64,000 bases of DNA. Source: Hyposmocoma kahamanoa. Taxonomy: Eukaryota; Arthropoda; Insecta; Lepidoptera; Cosmopterigidae. Made by a program: the position numbers and the translations under genes. The notes beneath the pieces were generated by a model, which saw only the letters and a list, made by a program, of their open reading frames with translations, did no database searches and was not told where the DNA came from. The DNA is taken from positions 7,780,237 to 7,844,236 of the forward strand of contig NW_020654748.1 of NCBI RefSeq assembly GCF_003589595.1, read 5' to 3'. Shown in pieces: positions 21,986-34,018 of this stretch; positions within the stretch are counted from its first letter, which is position 1; the number at the start of each line of letters is the position of its first letter.

Positions 21986-22714
21986 CTGTTGCAAATAGGT
22001 ATGTATGTGACAGGTGCAAAATTTTGGTTTTCTGTTTAAGTATGGGTCTATATCAATGTGTATAAATTTATTTTGTATGTGCTTTTGTGTTGTATACCTT
22101 GTGAAGTGATTATAAAGTTAGTTTCTGCTCGTATTTGTGCTGAGCAAACGTTTTATCTATCTGCCTATCCAAAAATATTCATTCATATTCGTATTAAAGG
22201 AATGTAGTAAATTTTGTAAACCGATTTACGCTAGTTTGAAACTAATGTCATTTTATAAGATAATCACATTGAACTATTATTATTATGTAAGTATTTGTCG
22301 TTATTAGAAACATAAAAACCAAGAAAATAAATGTACGAATAATTTCTTCTTACAAAGTACTGTGTTACAGCTACAGTTAAACAAGCCGTCAATTGTGTTT
22401 GAAATCGCATTTCGCGTTATTTAATAATTTAATACCTGATCTTATAAAATATTCTTATTGTTAAAGAAAAAGGACTTACGTGTTAAAATAAGCTTCATGA
22501 TTGTCGTTGCGCGTGCGACTGGTGCGCGGTGGTGTCAGAATAATCTGTAACAAGATGTGACCCTTGTTTTATCTTTTTCATGCCTATGGCCGCGGCAATA
22601 ATCGAATTTGGTAAAACATACTTATGGTATATATAAACAAAGAAATAATTCACTCGAAGTAATAAATGAACCCATCTTAAATGAAATTTAGAGACTATCG
22701 ATTTAAAGTTAGGT

Positions 22715-22925
22715 ATCATACTGGACTGCCACGCAAGAGGTCCCGGGTTCAATTCCTGTGCCCGGAGAAATATTTCTATGGCCTTCATTTATTTCTCTCG
22801 TGAGTTTGGGTGTAATTTTATGTTGTGGTTGTCTATGTGTGTCCATGGCACTCGCGATATAGGGTTTCCCTAGAGCGAGGCTATGAGTGTATGCGCGTTA
22901 TTTATTATTTATTTATTTTTCTTTG
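22715..22925 (+). repeat. tRNA-derived SINE, family S2
   Basis: B box GGGTTCAATTCC and the same body as 13935-14095 in opposite orientation. Confidence 0.7.
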
Positions 22926-22929
22926 ATTT

Positions 22930-23850
22930 TAAATTGATTAGTTTAAAAAAATAGAACGACCGACGGCAAAATCTCACCAATATCTGTATGTTGTAATAGC
23001 AACTGCAATTGTTTATTTCAGAAACTGCTAGTGGTATCGGTTTGAAATTTGACGTAATTTTACAACTTGATTGCATGTTTCTGTTTTAGAGTAAAGAATA
23101 TTGCAAATCGGGTCTAAAACTTGAAGGATCGAGTGGGGTAACATACGAAAGATCTTGTACACATTTTTTATGTTTTTTGTTTAATGTGTAGTTTTCGACC
23201 TATTGATAAAAATGTTCGATGTTTACGGGTCTCCTCAACTCCGTACTTAGTTAATAAAAGTGTAAAAGATATCAGACTGCTAATCTTGATAATTATCTGT
23301 ATTTGGATAAGTAGTTCCATCACAAAATTTTCCTAACAAAGTCCATTAAAAATGAGGTCTTGGAGAGTGAAAAATTAAATTAAGTCGAGTGTGATATCGC
23401 AAACGAAAGGGTCGGTATCTTAAAGATTATATCTTCAAAATGACCTGACCAGGAAAGAGCTTGAATTAAAACATTTTTCATTTTCTGTTCAATACTTTAT
23501 GATTTCTCAAGAAAAATACTCCAATATAACGTTTAATGCCACGCTTTTGGGAAGTTGAAAATGTCCCTGATAAAAAAAAACACTAAGTCCCGACGATGAA
23601 GCATGTGAGCAATTCAGTTTTATATCGACCAAGATTATTTAGCTAAAGTTCAAAACAATTTCCAAGACATTGATCTGTATTACTTGCCGCATGAGCATTG
23701 CATTGAGCCCCTATCGTGTGTCGTCCTCAGAATAAAATATTTTTTTTATTTCTAATCTGGCCTATTATTTTATTACGTAAATTTTTATAACTGAATTCAA
23801 TTGTCAATCAATTAGTTTCAAAAATCAGTTGGTTTCAAAATAAATAATTA
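22930..23850. other. Interval without a supported gene
   Basis: No frames or repeats recognised. Confidence 0.4.
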
Positions 23851-23854
23851 TTGC

Positions 23855-23932
23855 ATTTTTTTTACACACAGTAATGCACACACTCAACATAGCCTCGCAC
23901 TAGGGAAAACCTGTGTCGCGGGTGCCATGCAT
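23855..23932 (-). repeat. SINE family S2 fragment
   Basis: Contains CACACTCAACATAGCC and CGCACTAGGGAAAAC, the tail half of the S2 body. Confidence 0.6.
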
Positions 23933-23949
23933 TTTAATTTTATTTGTAA

Positions 23950-24228
23950 ACTTTCGTCAATAGTAAAGCTCCTTGTGAAAGAGTTTGTCCATACCTTACC
24001 TATTTCAGCCCCTAAGCTGTAATGTGAGCATTACTGAATTTCGGTTTGAAAGAGTAAGGGTGCTGGTGAATTACAGGCACATGAGACTTGTCAACTCATG
24101 TCTCACGGTGGCGGGCGCAGTGGCAGTGCCCCTAAGATCTTTGCGATTTAAAGCTCTGAGGGGCATTGCAACTGTCTGGATAGGCGTGGCGCCTGTTTTT
24201 AGTATAAAAATAATAATAATAAAAAATT
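23950..24228 (+). repeat. SINE-like repeat, family S1
   Basis: The most complete plus-oriented copy: GTGAAAGAGTTTGTCC ... GGGTGCTGGTGAATTACAGG ... ending in AATAATAATAAAAAA. Confidence 0.65.
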
Positions 24229-24559
24229 AGTATTTCCGTTTTATCACGTTGATTGCGACGTCTGTATTCTCGCATTGGACGCGATGGAGCACCTAGAGTG
24301 CGTTGCATAAGACTGTGGTCAATAGACAGCTACAATAATGGTTTTTATCCAAAGTTTTGGCTAGGAATTACGATAGAAAGTTGAATATTGAATTTCATTA
24401 TACATGTGACTAAATACTTCATGTAAGTACCTTTTGCAAGTTTAAGTTGAGCCAAGGCAGAACCCATGGTAAAATATAATAAATTATGATTGCATCCTAT
24501 CTTACATTATATCCTAAATAACGCAGTGATAAAAAAAACAAGAGTAGTAGAATCGTTCA

Positions 24560-24662
24560 AAACATTAATTAATAATATTAACAATGAAAATAAATTTCGG
24601 CAACGGATATTTTTATATCGGTCAATTTTGATGTCTTATAAATAATTGGATTATTTCTCATC
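24560..24662 (-). pseudogene. Serpin copy B exon 10 (3'UTR exon), relic
   Basis: Acceptor ATTTTACAG, then GATGAGAAATAATCC..., nearly identical to the start of exon 10 of copy C. In frame after a cassette ending it reads DEK, stop. The AATAAA signal of copy C (TCAATAAATG) is mutated here (TTAATTAATG). The flank 24240-24850 matches 34490-35350. Confidence 0.55.
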
Positions 24663-24849
24663 CTGTAAAATAAAAATAATTCGTTAGTGTTAAAATAACC
24701 AGTTTCATTAAAAATAAAAACTCTTAATAAACATTGATACTTTGTTTATTAAGAATTTTTGAGACAAAATGAACATTCAAAACTTCTACAATAAAGCATG
24801 CATTTTCCTGCTTCTTTATTGTTATTGTAGTGCATTTAATTAATGAATT

Positions 24850-25731
24850 CCTTCTCCTTACAACATGCTAGTAGAGACGTAGAGCTTTAACATAATGAAA
24901 AAAAAAACTGGGACATAATGAATGAAGAACAATTAATTACAGCTTTTGATCATGGCGTCGCGCGTCCTTTCAGGGTTCTACAGACACAGTAGGTAAGGCC
25001 TGTGTAACTTAATCTATGCGCCGCATGAGATTATTGTCCCAGAAAAGTAAGCAGGTACTGTTCGCATTAAAAAAGTAAAGTTACATAAATAAATATGAAA
25101 TAGTATACAAAAGATGTATGTTTTTTATGTGTTAATAAATCAGCACTAACATTTTTATGAATCAATCTCATGTATCACGTACACTTGAAAGGGTTGTAAC
25201 CCTAACTAGCCGTGAACAGGTTCACGGCAATGAAATGGGAAACTTCCGGTCCACAAAATTTATTAAAGAAGTAAAGTTTAAAGAAAGGCTGTAACAATAT
25301 AAAGGTAAATGTAAAAAACAAGTATAACAGTATAAAACACTCCCTACACTTTATTATTAAGGCACTGACCCCCAAATGGGCCGAGAAACTGAATTACAGA
25401 AATAGATACATAAAGGCTGTAGACTTATAAGTGTAATACACATGATTAGCTTATTAACAGCTCCGACTGTTGTGGCGGTCGAGCTGGGAGTGACCGTGGT
25501 ACGAAAACAAAATGAGAAAGTGAAGGAAGATGGAACAATTCAAATTTTAAATTTTAAATGCATATAAAATAAAAAATGATAGGATACAAGCGGAGAGAGG
25601 CGATACAAAGAAGTGAGATGACGGTGTAAGGAAATCACACCGTCACACACTTTACGTATTACCCCGAACGAAGTTAGAAAATAATCCCAATCCTAATTAA
25701 TATGCTTTTCGTTCATATGTAGCAAGAATAC
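24850..25731. other. Spacer in copy B
   Basis: No gene. The stretch 24780-24890 resembles 35270-35360 (GCATGCA...TTATTG motifs), part of the shared unit. Confidence 0.4.
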
Positions 25732-25853
25732 CTAATATTTAAAAACTCCATTAAAGAGAATGTATTGTCCTCCCTACAAGAAGAAGACGAACGGGTGATT
25801 TGCCTTGAATTCTTCTTGCCGAGGCATAAATACGGGATATGCCACCTGGAATG
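25732..25853 (-). pseudogene. Serpin copy B exon 9 cassette, one nonsense codon
   Basis: 122 nt after AATTGCAG, in frame: [26 protein letters not shown], then TAG where Lys is expected, [13 protein letters not shown], stop. All else is intact, so loss is recent. Family iv. No exons 2-8 belong to it: the unit is cut at about 27090 by a LINE fragment. Confidence 0.75.
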
Positions 25854-26762
25854 CTGCAATTATACATTATATTGTTATTACCTTATTTTGGAATTTTTTT
25901 TACAATACGTTGATATACTGTGCACCTACACAAAAAGCGTAACACTTACTCATTTTGATTAATTGAAACTTCCACCTAAGAAAATACAATGATGAACGAA
26001 ATTATATTCATTACATGTGTTTAACGAACAGTGAATGTAAATTTAGATTATTAAGTATTTTGAGCCTGCTCAATTTCAATCGTCTTCTGTATGAAATATC
26101 GAACATTAAACATTTTTACAACTATCTTTTTTGTTAACGTTAAAATTGTAAATTTTTCTATCAAGGATTAAAACAAGTGTTTGAAAGACTGTTACAATAC
26201 TATAAATATGTATAACAACAGCTACTAACAACTATAAATACGGCTGCAAGTAATTATGTCACTTATGACCCTTGTCAGGCTATTTTCTACTTGGCTGTAA
26301 ATTCCATAAATAAGTAATCAATCTCCTACCACTCCAACAGTTTTTAATAAATAAAGAATTTGTACTAAGAGCAGTCGGATTTATGTGTTAACAACTTTAA
26401 GTGAAGGAGAGTTATTGTAACATTATATTCATCGTGACCTTCTTTGAAGGTGAATGTAAAAAGAATTTGAGAAATATAAAACTTTGATCGTCCACTAAAA
26501 ACTACATACTATTTGCAAAATAGTCTTTTAGGATTTTTGTGGTTATTCACTAAATAATTATTATCAGTAGTTACAGGTTTCTTACCACGGTATGAGTTAT
26601 TTTTATTTTCCCAATATTTTGGAATGGTGTTAGATGCTCCATATTCGAAGAAATCGTGTTTTGATTTGTTGCAAGAAAAAACTACCCTTTAGTTTTAAAC
26701 AGTAAATGTAAAAAAGAATTAATCATTCGATATGACTTAACGAGAAATTAATTGCAATATTG

Positions 26763-26990
26763 GATAATCTCAGTACAGAGTACTAAAAAACCCGAAAGTC
26801 ATTCATAGCCTAGTTTGCTACCATTAGAGGTGGAACATTTTCTTCAAATTTAAATGGGACCTCTACTGAGGTATCATTCAAATCGGTTCCAGAGTTATCG
26901 CGTAACATACATACAAAAAAATGCAGTCGATTTGAGAACCTCCTCCTTTTTTGAGGTTGGTTAGAAATATTATGTATTGCACATTTATAG
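26763..26990 (-). repeat. Dispersed repeat, GGAGGTT family
   Basis: Inserted in the copy B spacer; absent at the matching place of copy A. Confidence 0.6.
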
Positions 26991-27094
26991 CCATACCTAA
27001 TAATATTCCAGTGATATAAATGTCATGTTAAATTATATTAAACAGTAGTGCCGTTTCTGCACAACTGCGCAAATAGGAAGCTACTATATTTTGT

Positions 27095-27390
27095 GCTGCA
27101 ACTACGGTGGATTTACCTTTCCTATAAGCATATTATTGACTATCTGATAACAAATCGTTCATTTCGAAATGATCCATAATGCTTGTTGATATAATAGATT
27201 CTATTATTTTTGATATATTCGGAACTATGGTTATCGTCTGTGGCTTTCGACATGGGTCACGTCCCCCTTCCCCGTAAATACTGGACATACACGAGTACTT
27301 TTCAAAATATCAGGATATATACCTTCTGTAAACATTTCATTTATTAAAATAACGAGTATGTCTCCAATCACTGGTCATATACATTATACT
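27095..27390 (-). mobile_element. LINE reverse transcriptase fragment
   Basis: Minus strand reads VILINEMFTEGIYPDILKST, RVCPVF, GDVTHVESHR, then PNISKIIESIISTSIMDHF and YRKGKST. Stops present. It marks the breakpoint of copy B. Confidence 0.7.
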
Positions 27391-27529
27391 TAATACTATT
27401 ATATATATATACATATATATTATAATATTAAGGCTATTATGCTCAATGTAATGCAAGCTGTGTTTCATCTTTAAATAGTTGTGCATCTTGCTGAACACCC
27501 TCACCAATGTAAAATGTATATGTATCGAT

Positions 27530-27597
27530 TGACTTACAATTATATGAATTCGTGGTTTTTGTATTAGACCCGTCGTCCATTTATTTGTAAGTCAATG
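27530..27597. mobile_element. Short MITE, 8-bp target duplication (hAT-type)
   Basis: TGACTTACAATTATATG...CATTTATTTGTAAGTCAATG ends are inverted; GTATCGAT flanks both sides (27522-27529, 27598-27605). Internally deleted sister of 45908-46135. Confidence 0.75.
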
Positions 27598-27609
27598 GTA
27601 TCGATGTAA

Positions 27610-28560
27610 CATTGCTGATGGTTCCTCAATAAATAAATAAACCTATATAATCTGGCCTCTCGATTGATGCCTTCTTGACGTTGAGTTGTGGGACAACCTG
27701 TACATACCACCCACCTGGGTATACCACAACCTCTTAAAACAATATTACTTTAACCTTACATTGACTTTTCGTATCATAACGCGCTTAAAGCAAGCCTATT
27801 TGTAATGTTAAAATTATGATGTTTTATTGGCAGCTTTGTGACTATTCATTCACTCAGCTCGTACCATGACGCGACTTTGACATTAAAGTAACATTGCTGT
27901 TATGTCAAATTTAGCAATGTTAAAATAGTTACACGGATACAATGGAAACAATATTATTTTCAGTTTTATTGTCTCAATGTTGATTTGTAATGAATAAAAG
28001 TTAAGTTGAACTTATTTATTTACATATCTCTTCAATATTTTCTTAATTTTTTATTTAATAGCACATAGGAAATAATTTCTCGTAAAATAAAAATACATGA
28101 TGTTTATTTCGTAAAATTATGACAGCGCCATCTATATGCTCCTTGGCGAAACTAACAGTTGACAGTAGACTATAGTTCCGAATTCACAACGTGACTATCA
28201 AGACTCAGCTCGTTTTATTTATTTTTCTTCATGAAAATGCGGAATAATAATTGAAAACAACTTGATTTTAATAGATTTCATTATTACATACTTTTCTTTT
28301 TTTGGCAGTTAAAATTCTCCGAAAGTAAATAATATTAAATACTTTAACAATATACTACGATAACACGATTCGGAACATCAAAAAAGAAAGAGGGCATTAT
28401 ACAGTTCATATAGCGTTATTTCTTTCCTACTTTTAGTAAGGAATAGACAATATTGGGAAATAATTCGTTCTTTCAGTCACTTTAGCAATAATACATTACT
28501 TAGTTGATAGGTTTGTCATGGTACGAAAATAAGTAATATTACAATACGCTTACTTTATGC
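27610..28560. other. Interval without a supported gene
   Basis: Nothing recognised on either strand. Confidence 0.4.
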
Positions 28561-28606
28561 TTACATTGAAATAATATTGTTTTTTGAAAGGTTATGGTAC
28601 TGGATG

Positions 28607-28634
28607 GACAGGGGGCCCTCTGTCCATCCATTAA
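28607..28634. repeat. Near-perfect palindrome
   Basis: GGATGGACAG and CTGTCCATCC around GGGGCCCT. Role unknown. Confidence 0.5.
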
Positions 28635-29469
28635 TATTTCGCACAATACTAAATGTTGGTAAACGCTTATTAGTAAATCATTCAACAGATGATAACGGAT
28701 ATTATTTGATTATATTCCGTTATGCCTGTATAATAATCGCTACATCGCTACTAAATAGATCTAAGCGGATGTCGATTCCCTGCCGAAGTGCAGAAGTCTT
28801 TCTTAGATTTAATTATTATTCTTTTTTCACCGTTCTGCAAATCAGCGAACGCAAAATTTTACAAATTGATTATTTTCCTCATATTGACATGGTGACCTTT
28901 AGAATAGAATATAATAGAATAGAATTATTTATTTCGGACCATGATCCATAATAATGTTAGTAATACAGTAAATTTTTCTTACGTGCTATGGTTAGTACTA
29001 TACAAAATTACTTAATTTTAGTGAAAAGTGAGTCTAGACCACTACCCTACGCACGTTGCCCCCAATGTAGTTGATAGGGGCAGTCCAGCGTATTGGCAAC
29101 AACGGCTAGGATGCTATTAGCGCTGCCGCGCACACGCATCATGAGTGAGGCAGCCTTCTTGCGCATAATGGCATGAAAGCCATCTGTGTGCGCCTCCGTG
29201 AACATGCCGGATGCACTACAGTGTCGCGGCAGCCCCATTAGCATCCTAAAAGAGTTGTTTATTTATTTATTTATTTATTTTAAACACTAAGAATATTACA
29301 AAAATATATATACATCACACCCTTAAACCTACATTGGTTTGTCCGGGTGCTGCACGTTCTCCTTAATTACATCTTAATATTACATTCTTATATTTAATAA
29401 GCTAACAAAAGATTACAAATCTCAATTAGAAATTACATGTTTCATTGTTATACTACTACATTTATTTAA

Positions 29470-29958
29470 TTATTTATTTATTTTTATTTTTTTTTTTTCA
29501 AAGTAACTTTTAATTGAACTTTTTATATTAACCGTAGTTATGTTTTTCTTTAATTCTAAAGGTAAATTATTAATTAATTTAGGTACAATAAAATTAGTAG
29601 TCCTTTCTCCATAGAAATTATGCGAAGCAGTTGTTATTAAGGTTTGCAAAGTAATTTGTCTCGTACCTTTTGTGTGACTAACTTTCTTATCAATATATTT
29701 AAAAAAGTTATCTATTAATAGTAAACATTTAATTTTATTTTGAACATTTAAAACTCCGCAATAATCAAATAGACCCTCGTCATTATCTCGAAACTGCTCT
29801 TTAATTCTATAAGGTACAATTAATTTTAAAAGTCTTAGCTGAAGTTTATAAATTTTTTCCAAATATGTTTTGAAAGTACGACCGTAACTAGTTAATCCAT
29901 ATGCAACTATACTCTCCGCTAAAGCTTTATACATTTGTAAAAGAACACCACAAGGCAC
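29470..29958 (-). pseudogene. LINE ORF2 C-terminal part, out of frame
   Basis: Continues ORF2 after a one-base shift near 30030. Minus-strand frame NWGPHIELICSKLRAI runs into VPCGVLLQMYKALAESIVAY and GLTSYGRTFKTYLEKIYKLQ, the usual post-RT region. Frameshift or sequencing error would explain the break. Confidence 0.75.
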
Positions 29959-30017
29959 GCGACGTTGTATTAAGAAAAACTTAGCCGTAATTGCTCGTAA
30001 TTTTGAACAAATCAGTT

Positions 30018-32420
30018 CTATATGCGGCCCCCAATTAATCGATGGTCAATTACCAAACCAAGGTAAGTATGTTGGTTTACATTTTCAATAGCTTTACAGT
30101 CACATACCGTACTATGATAGTTACCTGTGTGTAAACATTGATGCTCATGCGCGACTATCTGTACCCTTTCTGTAGTTTTGACATAACTGGAGTGTACATG
30201 CATTAATTTAGTTTTTTGAGCATTGAGCACTAGGCCCGCGTCATGAGACCAACTACAAATCGCATTAAAGTCATGTTGCAGATGTCCGAGTGCAACTAAG
30301 GGGTCACGGTCAGCTGCCACTATGCAAGTATCGTCTGCATATTGAAAAATTTTACATTTATGTATTACAATATTAATATCATTAACATATGCTAAATAAT
30401 GTAAAGGCCCCAGGACCGATCCTTGTGCCGTTCCTTGTGTTACGTTAATTTTCTTACTGTGCTCTTTACCTATCTTAACACAATATGATCTTTCATCTAA
30501 GTAACTTCGGCACCAGGTTAGCAAAGGACCCCTTACCCCGCTATCATCTAACTTTTTTATTAACGTGTCATGTTGAAGCGTATCAAATGCACGACTATAA
30601 TCAATGAAAATCATGAATACATGAAGTTTATTGTCTAAACATCCATTGACATAGTCGGTAAAAATTGAGAGTAATTGGGTCGTACTTTTACTTCTCTGGA
30701 AACCGAATTGATTTACAGAGAGTATTTTATTATCGGCATAAAACTTGTTAATTTCGAAACATATATACTTTTCTACTACTTTATCCAAGATTGGTAAAAT
30801 AGTTATAGGTCTATAGTTACTATAATTACGTTTGTCACCCTTTTTAAATATTGGTCTGACCACCCCTTCTTTCAACTCTCTTGGATATTTACCCGAACGT
30901 ATACTCTCATATATTAATTTCGACAATGGATACACTATTTTCTCCGAGAGCGCTTTTATATCTATTGGACGAATCATATCTGCCCCCGGCGCCTTATTAG
31001 GTTTGATACTCTGAATAATTTTATGAAGGACTCTAGGATGCGGTTTTTTAATGTACATAGACACATCTGCAATTTTCGAGTATTCATATGTGTTTAGGAT
31101 ATTCATTGTGCAAGTTGGCAATATGTCTTTCACTGCTTTGTCAAAGCCCACTGCAAAATCATCAGCGATATCTTTTTCCTTAAGGTTGCTAAAAGCTTTT
31201 ACTATGACGTCATCTAGTGATTGTTTAATTTTACCCGTAATTTTATTTAAAATTTGCCAAAGTTTTCTTGGATCATTCTTATTGTTATTTATGATTTTCT
31301 TATAATAATTATTTCTTGAGCGTTGTACATATTTATTTACTTTGTTTCTTAGTTTATTATATTCTAATTTTAAAACTCTGTTTGTACTATCTTTTTTTAA
31401 TTCAATAAATTTGCTATCTTTTAGCCTACACAATTCAATAACTTTTGTATTTACCCACCCTTCTTTCCCCCGCTTAGAATTTTTAACTTTAATAGCAAAT
31501 TTAGCGACATCATAACAAGATGTTATCTTATTTTTAATGTAGTGATAAATTTTACTAGGACAATCTAAATCTTCTACAGGTTTCCAGTTTATTTTATGAA
31601 GTTCCCTCTTTAATATTTGGTAATTATATTTTATTACACAAGGTGGAGCATCCTGCACGATACTTGTGCCTACGCATGTTACTATTGTAAGCCGGTGGTC
31701 CGCTAAAACTGTTCCGAGCGCAGCACAGTAAACGTCTTGAGTGCGCGATCTCACGAATATATGATCAATACAACTTTTCGTAATTTTTTCTTTAAGTGAT
31801 TCTATTCTCGTATAATCATTGATCCCGCACACAAGACCATGCCCACTTAACATATTTATGTAACTTATTGAAATGCTTTCAGTGGATTTAAGGTTGATGT
31901 TCATATCTCCTAACAAGATCAGATCAGTTGAAGTGTACCCGCCTAAGTGAAAGTTAAGTTCTGTTATAAAAGATTGTTTACATTGCGACGGCGGTCTATA
32001 AATAGCACAAAGAATTATAGAAGTGTTATTACTCGTTAATAATTTCCCAGTTATAGATTCATAGTAATTTGTTTTTACTGCAAAAGTTTTAAATTTATGT
32101 TTATCTAGTACGTAAATAATAATACCCCCTCCTTTTTGACTTTTCCTCAGTTCCGTGTGCATATTGTATCCCGCCAAATGAAACAAAGAACTAACTTTGT
32201 CAGATATACCCACCTCTGTCAAAACAATAACATCAATTTTAAACTTACAAATTTGAATCATCAATTCTATTTTAGAAAAATTCTTAATTAATGAACGAAT
32301 ATTTACATGTACACACGATAAATTGTTGGAACACTGAGGCACTGAGGAGCAAAAGTTGTTTATATCTACACAGTCAGAAAGTTCTATAACGCTATTATCA
32401 ACAAAGAAAGCCATTTCCAA
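30018..32420 (-). CDS. LINE ORF2: endonuclease-reverse transcriptase
   Basis: 800 residues, minus strand, starting 35 nt after ORF1. N-terminal APE-type endonuclease with HVNIRSLIKN, VLTEVGIS, LLGDMNINL, SCIDHIFVRS and LADHRLTIV. Central RT with GVVRPIFKKGDKRNYSNYRP, FGFQRSKSTT, IDYSRAFDTLQHD, GTAQGSVLGPLHYLAYVND and the catalytic QYADDT. Makes cDNA from the element's own RNA at a nicked chromosomal site. Ends early (DHRLIGGRI) because of a frameshift; the remaining ~170 residues follow in another frame. Confidence 0.88.
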   Translation of the reverse strand: MEMAFFVDNSVIELSDCVDINNFCSSVPQCSNNLSCVHVNIRSLIKNFSKIELMIQICKFKIDVIVLTEVGISDKVSSLFHLAGYNMHTELRKSQKGGGIIIYVLDKHKFKTFAVKTNYYESITGKLLTSNNTSIILCAIYRPPSQCKQSFITELNFHLGGYTSTDLILLGDMNINLKSTESISISYINMLSGHGLVCGINDYTRIESLKEKITKSCIDHIFVRSRTQDVYCAALGTVLADHRLTIVTCVGTSIVQDAPPCVIKYNYQILKRELHKINWKPVEDLDCPSKIYHYIKNKITSCYDVAKFAIKVKNSKRGKEGWVNTKVIELCRLKDSKFIELKKDSTNRVLKLEYNKLRNKVNKYVQRSRNNYYKKIINNNKNDPRKLWQILNKITGKIKQSLDDVIVKAFSNLKEKDIADDFAVGFDKAVKDILPTCTMNILNTYEYSKIADVSMYIKKPHPRVLHKIIQSIKPNKAPGADMIRPIDIKALSEKIVYPLSKLIYESIRSGKYPRELKEGVVRPIFKKGDKRNYSNYRPITILPILDKVVEKYICFEINKFYADNKILSVNQFGFQRSKSTTQLLSIFTDYVNGCLDNKLHVFMIFIDYSRAFDTLQHDTLIKKLDDSGVRGPLLTWCRSYLDERSYCVKIGKEHSKKINVTQGTAQGSVLGPLHYLAYVNDINIVIHKCKIFQYADDTCIVAADRDPLVALGHLQHDFNAICSWSHDAGLVLNAQKTKLMHVHSSYVKTTERVQIVAHEHQCLHTGNYHSTVCDCKAIENVNQHTYLGLVIDHRLIGGRI

Positions 32421-32455
32421 ACGTTAATTTTCGTATTACATTGTAGGTACACACT

Positions 32456-33478
32456 TTACTTAGCTTGACTCGCCAACTTTTGAAGATCGTTCTCTGACCT
32501 AATGATGATCACTTTGTCATTGTCTTGTTTACGAGCCAAAACCTTCCCATGTCTACACCACACATATTTAAAAATATCTTTCAATGTCTGTTTTGATTTC
32601 CACAATAGGTTTTTCTGGAAAGGTGTAAGCGCCTCCCTGACGAAAACTTTTGCATCTCTCTGCTCCCGCTCCAGGTTCGACAAAAGGTCACCGGCTTTTA
32701 TATCGGTGGCCCGCGCCGCTGCTACCCACAAATTCTTACTATCCTCGTTCTCCATTTCTAAATGTATTACACCAGGTCTGCCTGCACGAGAGTTCATTCT
32801 CTTTGCTTTCTTTACGTTTTCCATTTGCACATTCAATTTGTTTGCTATTTTTGTAGCTAACACCTGCACATTTTCCTCATTTTGAACAGGTACTTCTGCC
32901 ACTTCTATGACATTAATCATTTTATATTGTTCTGCTTCATTAAAACGTTGCTCAATTGCGCTGATTCTATTTTCCAGAAAAATGTTTTTATTTAATAAAT
33001 CCACATTTTTTTGTTCAAGAGTCTTTATCTTTTGCTGGAATACCTCCATCTTTTCCAAACTGTCGTCTAATTTGTCGCTAATAAATTGAACACTCGAAGT
33101 TAGTTCATTTAATTCGCGTTTTAATTCTCTTTTTAACAGCTTGTCCATTTCTCTGGTTATATCCTTCATAAACTTCTTCACCTCCAGAGTAACCAATTTT
33201 TCTTCTTCGTCTTCGTCTTCGTCTTCTGGTGTGAATAAAGAAGTCTTTTTTCCCATCTTAGAGGAGCAATCATTACAGGTCCACTCCAAGTTATCCACCG
33301 CATCCAATGCGCTTAACTGCTTCGAATTTAAACCCGAACACTCATTCTTAGAATGCACAACAATTTTGCATTTATTGCACTCAATCCCTGGGGATTTCTT
33401 ATTCACCAATTTATTACACATATTGCACTTGACAGCCATTGTAAGGTATTTTGAAAAACAAAAACTTTGACACGACAC
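32456..33478 (-). CDS. LINE ORF1: PHD-type zinc finger, coiled coil, nucleic-acid-binding protein
   Basis: 340 residues. A Cys-rich N-terminal finger (CNMCNK ... CNKC ... H ... WTCNDC), an acidic run DEDEDEEE, a coiled coil (about 130-200: MEVFQQKIKTLEQKNVDLLN), then a domain with VIEVAEVP, NVKKAKRMNS and VAAARATDIKAGDLL like the FP-type/RRM region of insect LINE ORF1 proteins. Presumed RNA chaperone. A second Met at 33439 (MAVKCNMC) could be the true start. Confidence 0.8.
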   Translation of the reverse strand: MSCQSFCFSKYLTMAVKCNMCNKLVNKKSPGIECNKCKIVVHSKNECSGLNSKQLSALDAVDNLEWTCNDCSSKMGKKTSLFTPEDEDEDEEEKLVTLEVKKFMKDITREMDKLLKRELKRELNELTSSVQFISDKLDDSLEKMEVFQQKIKTLEQKNVDLLNKNIFLENRISAIEQRFNEAEQYKMINVIEVAEVPVQNEENVQVLATKIANKLNVQMENVKKAKRMNSRAGRPGVIHLEMENEDSKNLWVAAARATDIKAGDLLSNLEREQRDAKVFVREALTPFQKNLLWKSKQTLKDIFKYVWCRHGKVLARKQDNDKVIIIRSENDLQKLASQAK

Positions 33479-34018
33479 TGTACGTGCTTACTAAACCACT
33501 GTCAGATGAGAACTGTCTATTGCATCATCAGATGAGAACTGTTATATTGCACCCTTAATGTATTCAGGGTTCGCTGCGTATACTTCACCCACAGGCTGCT
33601 TGTGTAAAAGTTTTGGCAATATAAGTAGTGAAATCTTTACATCTTTGGTGTAACGAGCAAACCTGTGGGCGAGCATATTACATCTAACAGACAGGGCCCT
33701 TCTCTCCCTCTCCATGTCGGCACTATCATGCAAGTTATCGGTTACCCAGTGACCCAGGTACTTAAATTGAGAGACACGACTTATCTCACTACCATAGAGA
33801 AACACCGGCGGCATAGTTCCAACAGAACCTGCCTTCGGCTTAAAAACTAGGAACTATTTTTCGTGTCATGGGTCCTTTGACCCCCGTTGATCGAAATTCA
33901 AAATGATAAAATTGAATACGATTCTAGTTTATAGGCCAATTCCATATGTCTGTGCCAGTTCCGTAACTCCGTTCGAAATTCGTCGAGCGAGCGAATCTTC
34001 CTTGTCATCCTCTTAACG

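Larger units (their letters stand above)
29259..33540 (-). mobile_element. Nearly intact two-ORF CR1/Jockey-like LINE
   Basis: Non-LTR retrotransposon: ORF1 32456-33478, ORF2 30018-32420 continuing at 29470-29958 after one frameshift, then a 3'UTR ending in a (TAAA)n tail at 29259-29283. Inserted into the LINE 28900-33835. The low number of lesions implies recent activity. Confidence 0.85.
28900..33835 (-). mobile_element. Older LINE fragment, split by a younger LINE
   Basis: Two blocks, 33540-33835 and 29047-29258, are halves of one RT C-terminal region. The first reads FLYGSEISRVSQFKYLGHWV and ERERRALSVRCNMLAHRFAR; the second MLMGLPRHCSASGMFTEAHT, DGFHAIMRKKAASL and RVRGSANSIL. Removing 29259-33540 rejoins the frame ...TLRVQY-NNSFRMLMG. 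A TTCTA-rich stretch near 28900-28925 probably marks its 3' end. Confidence 0.75.

Noticed and set aside
28577..28951. 124-codon plus-strand frame
   Set aside because: Spans a palindrome and the tail of an old LINE; no recognisable domain.
32502..33470. Long open frames on the plus strand
   Set aside because: Antisense shadows of the LINE ORF1; no codon or domain support.
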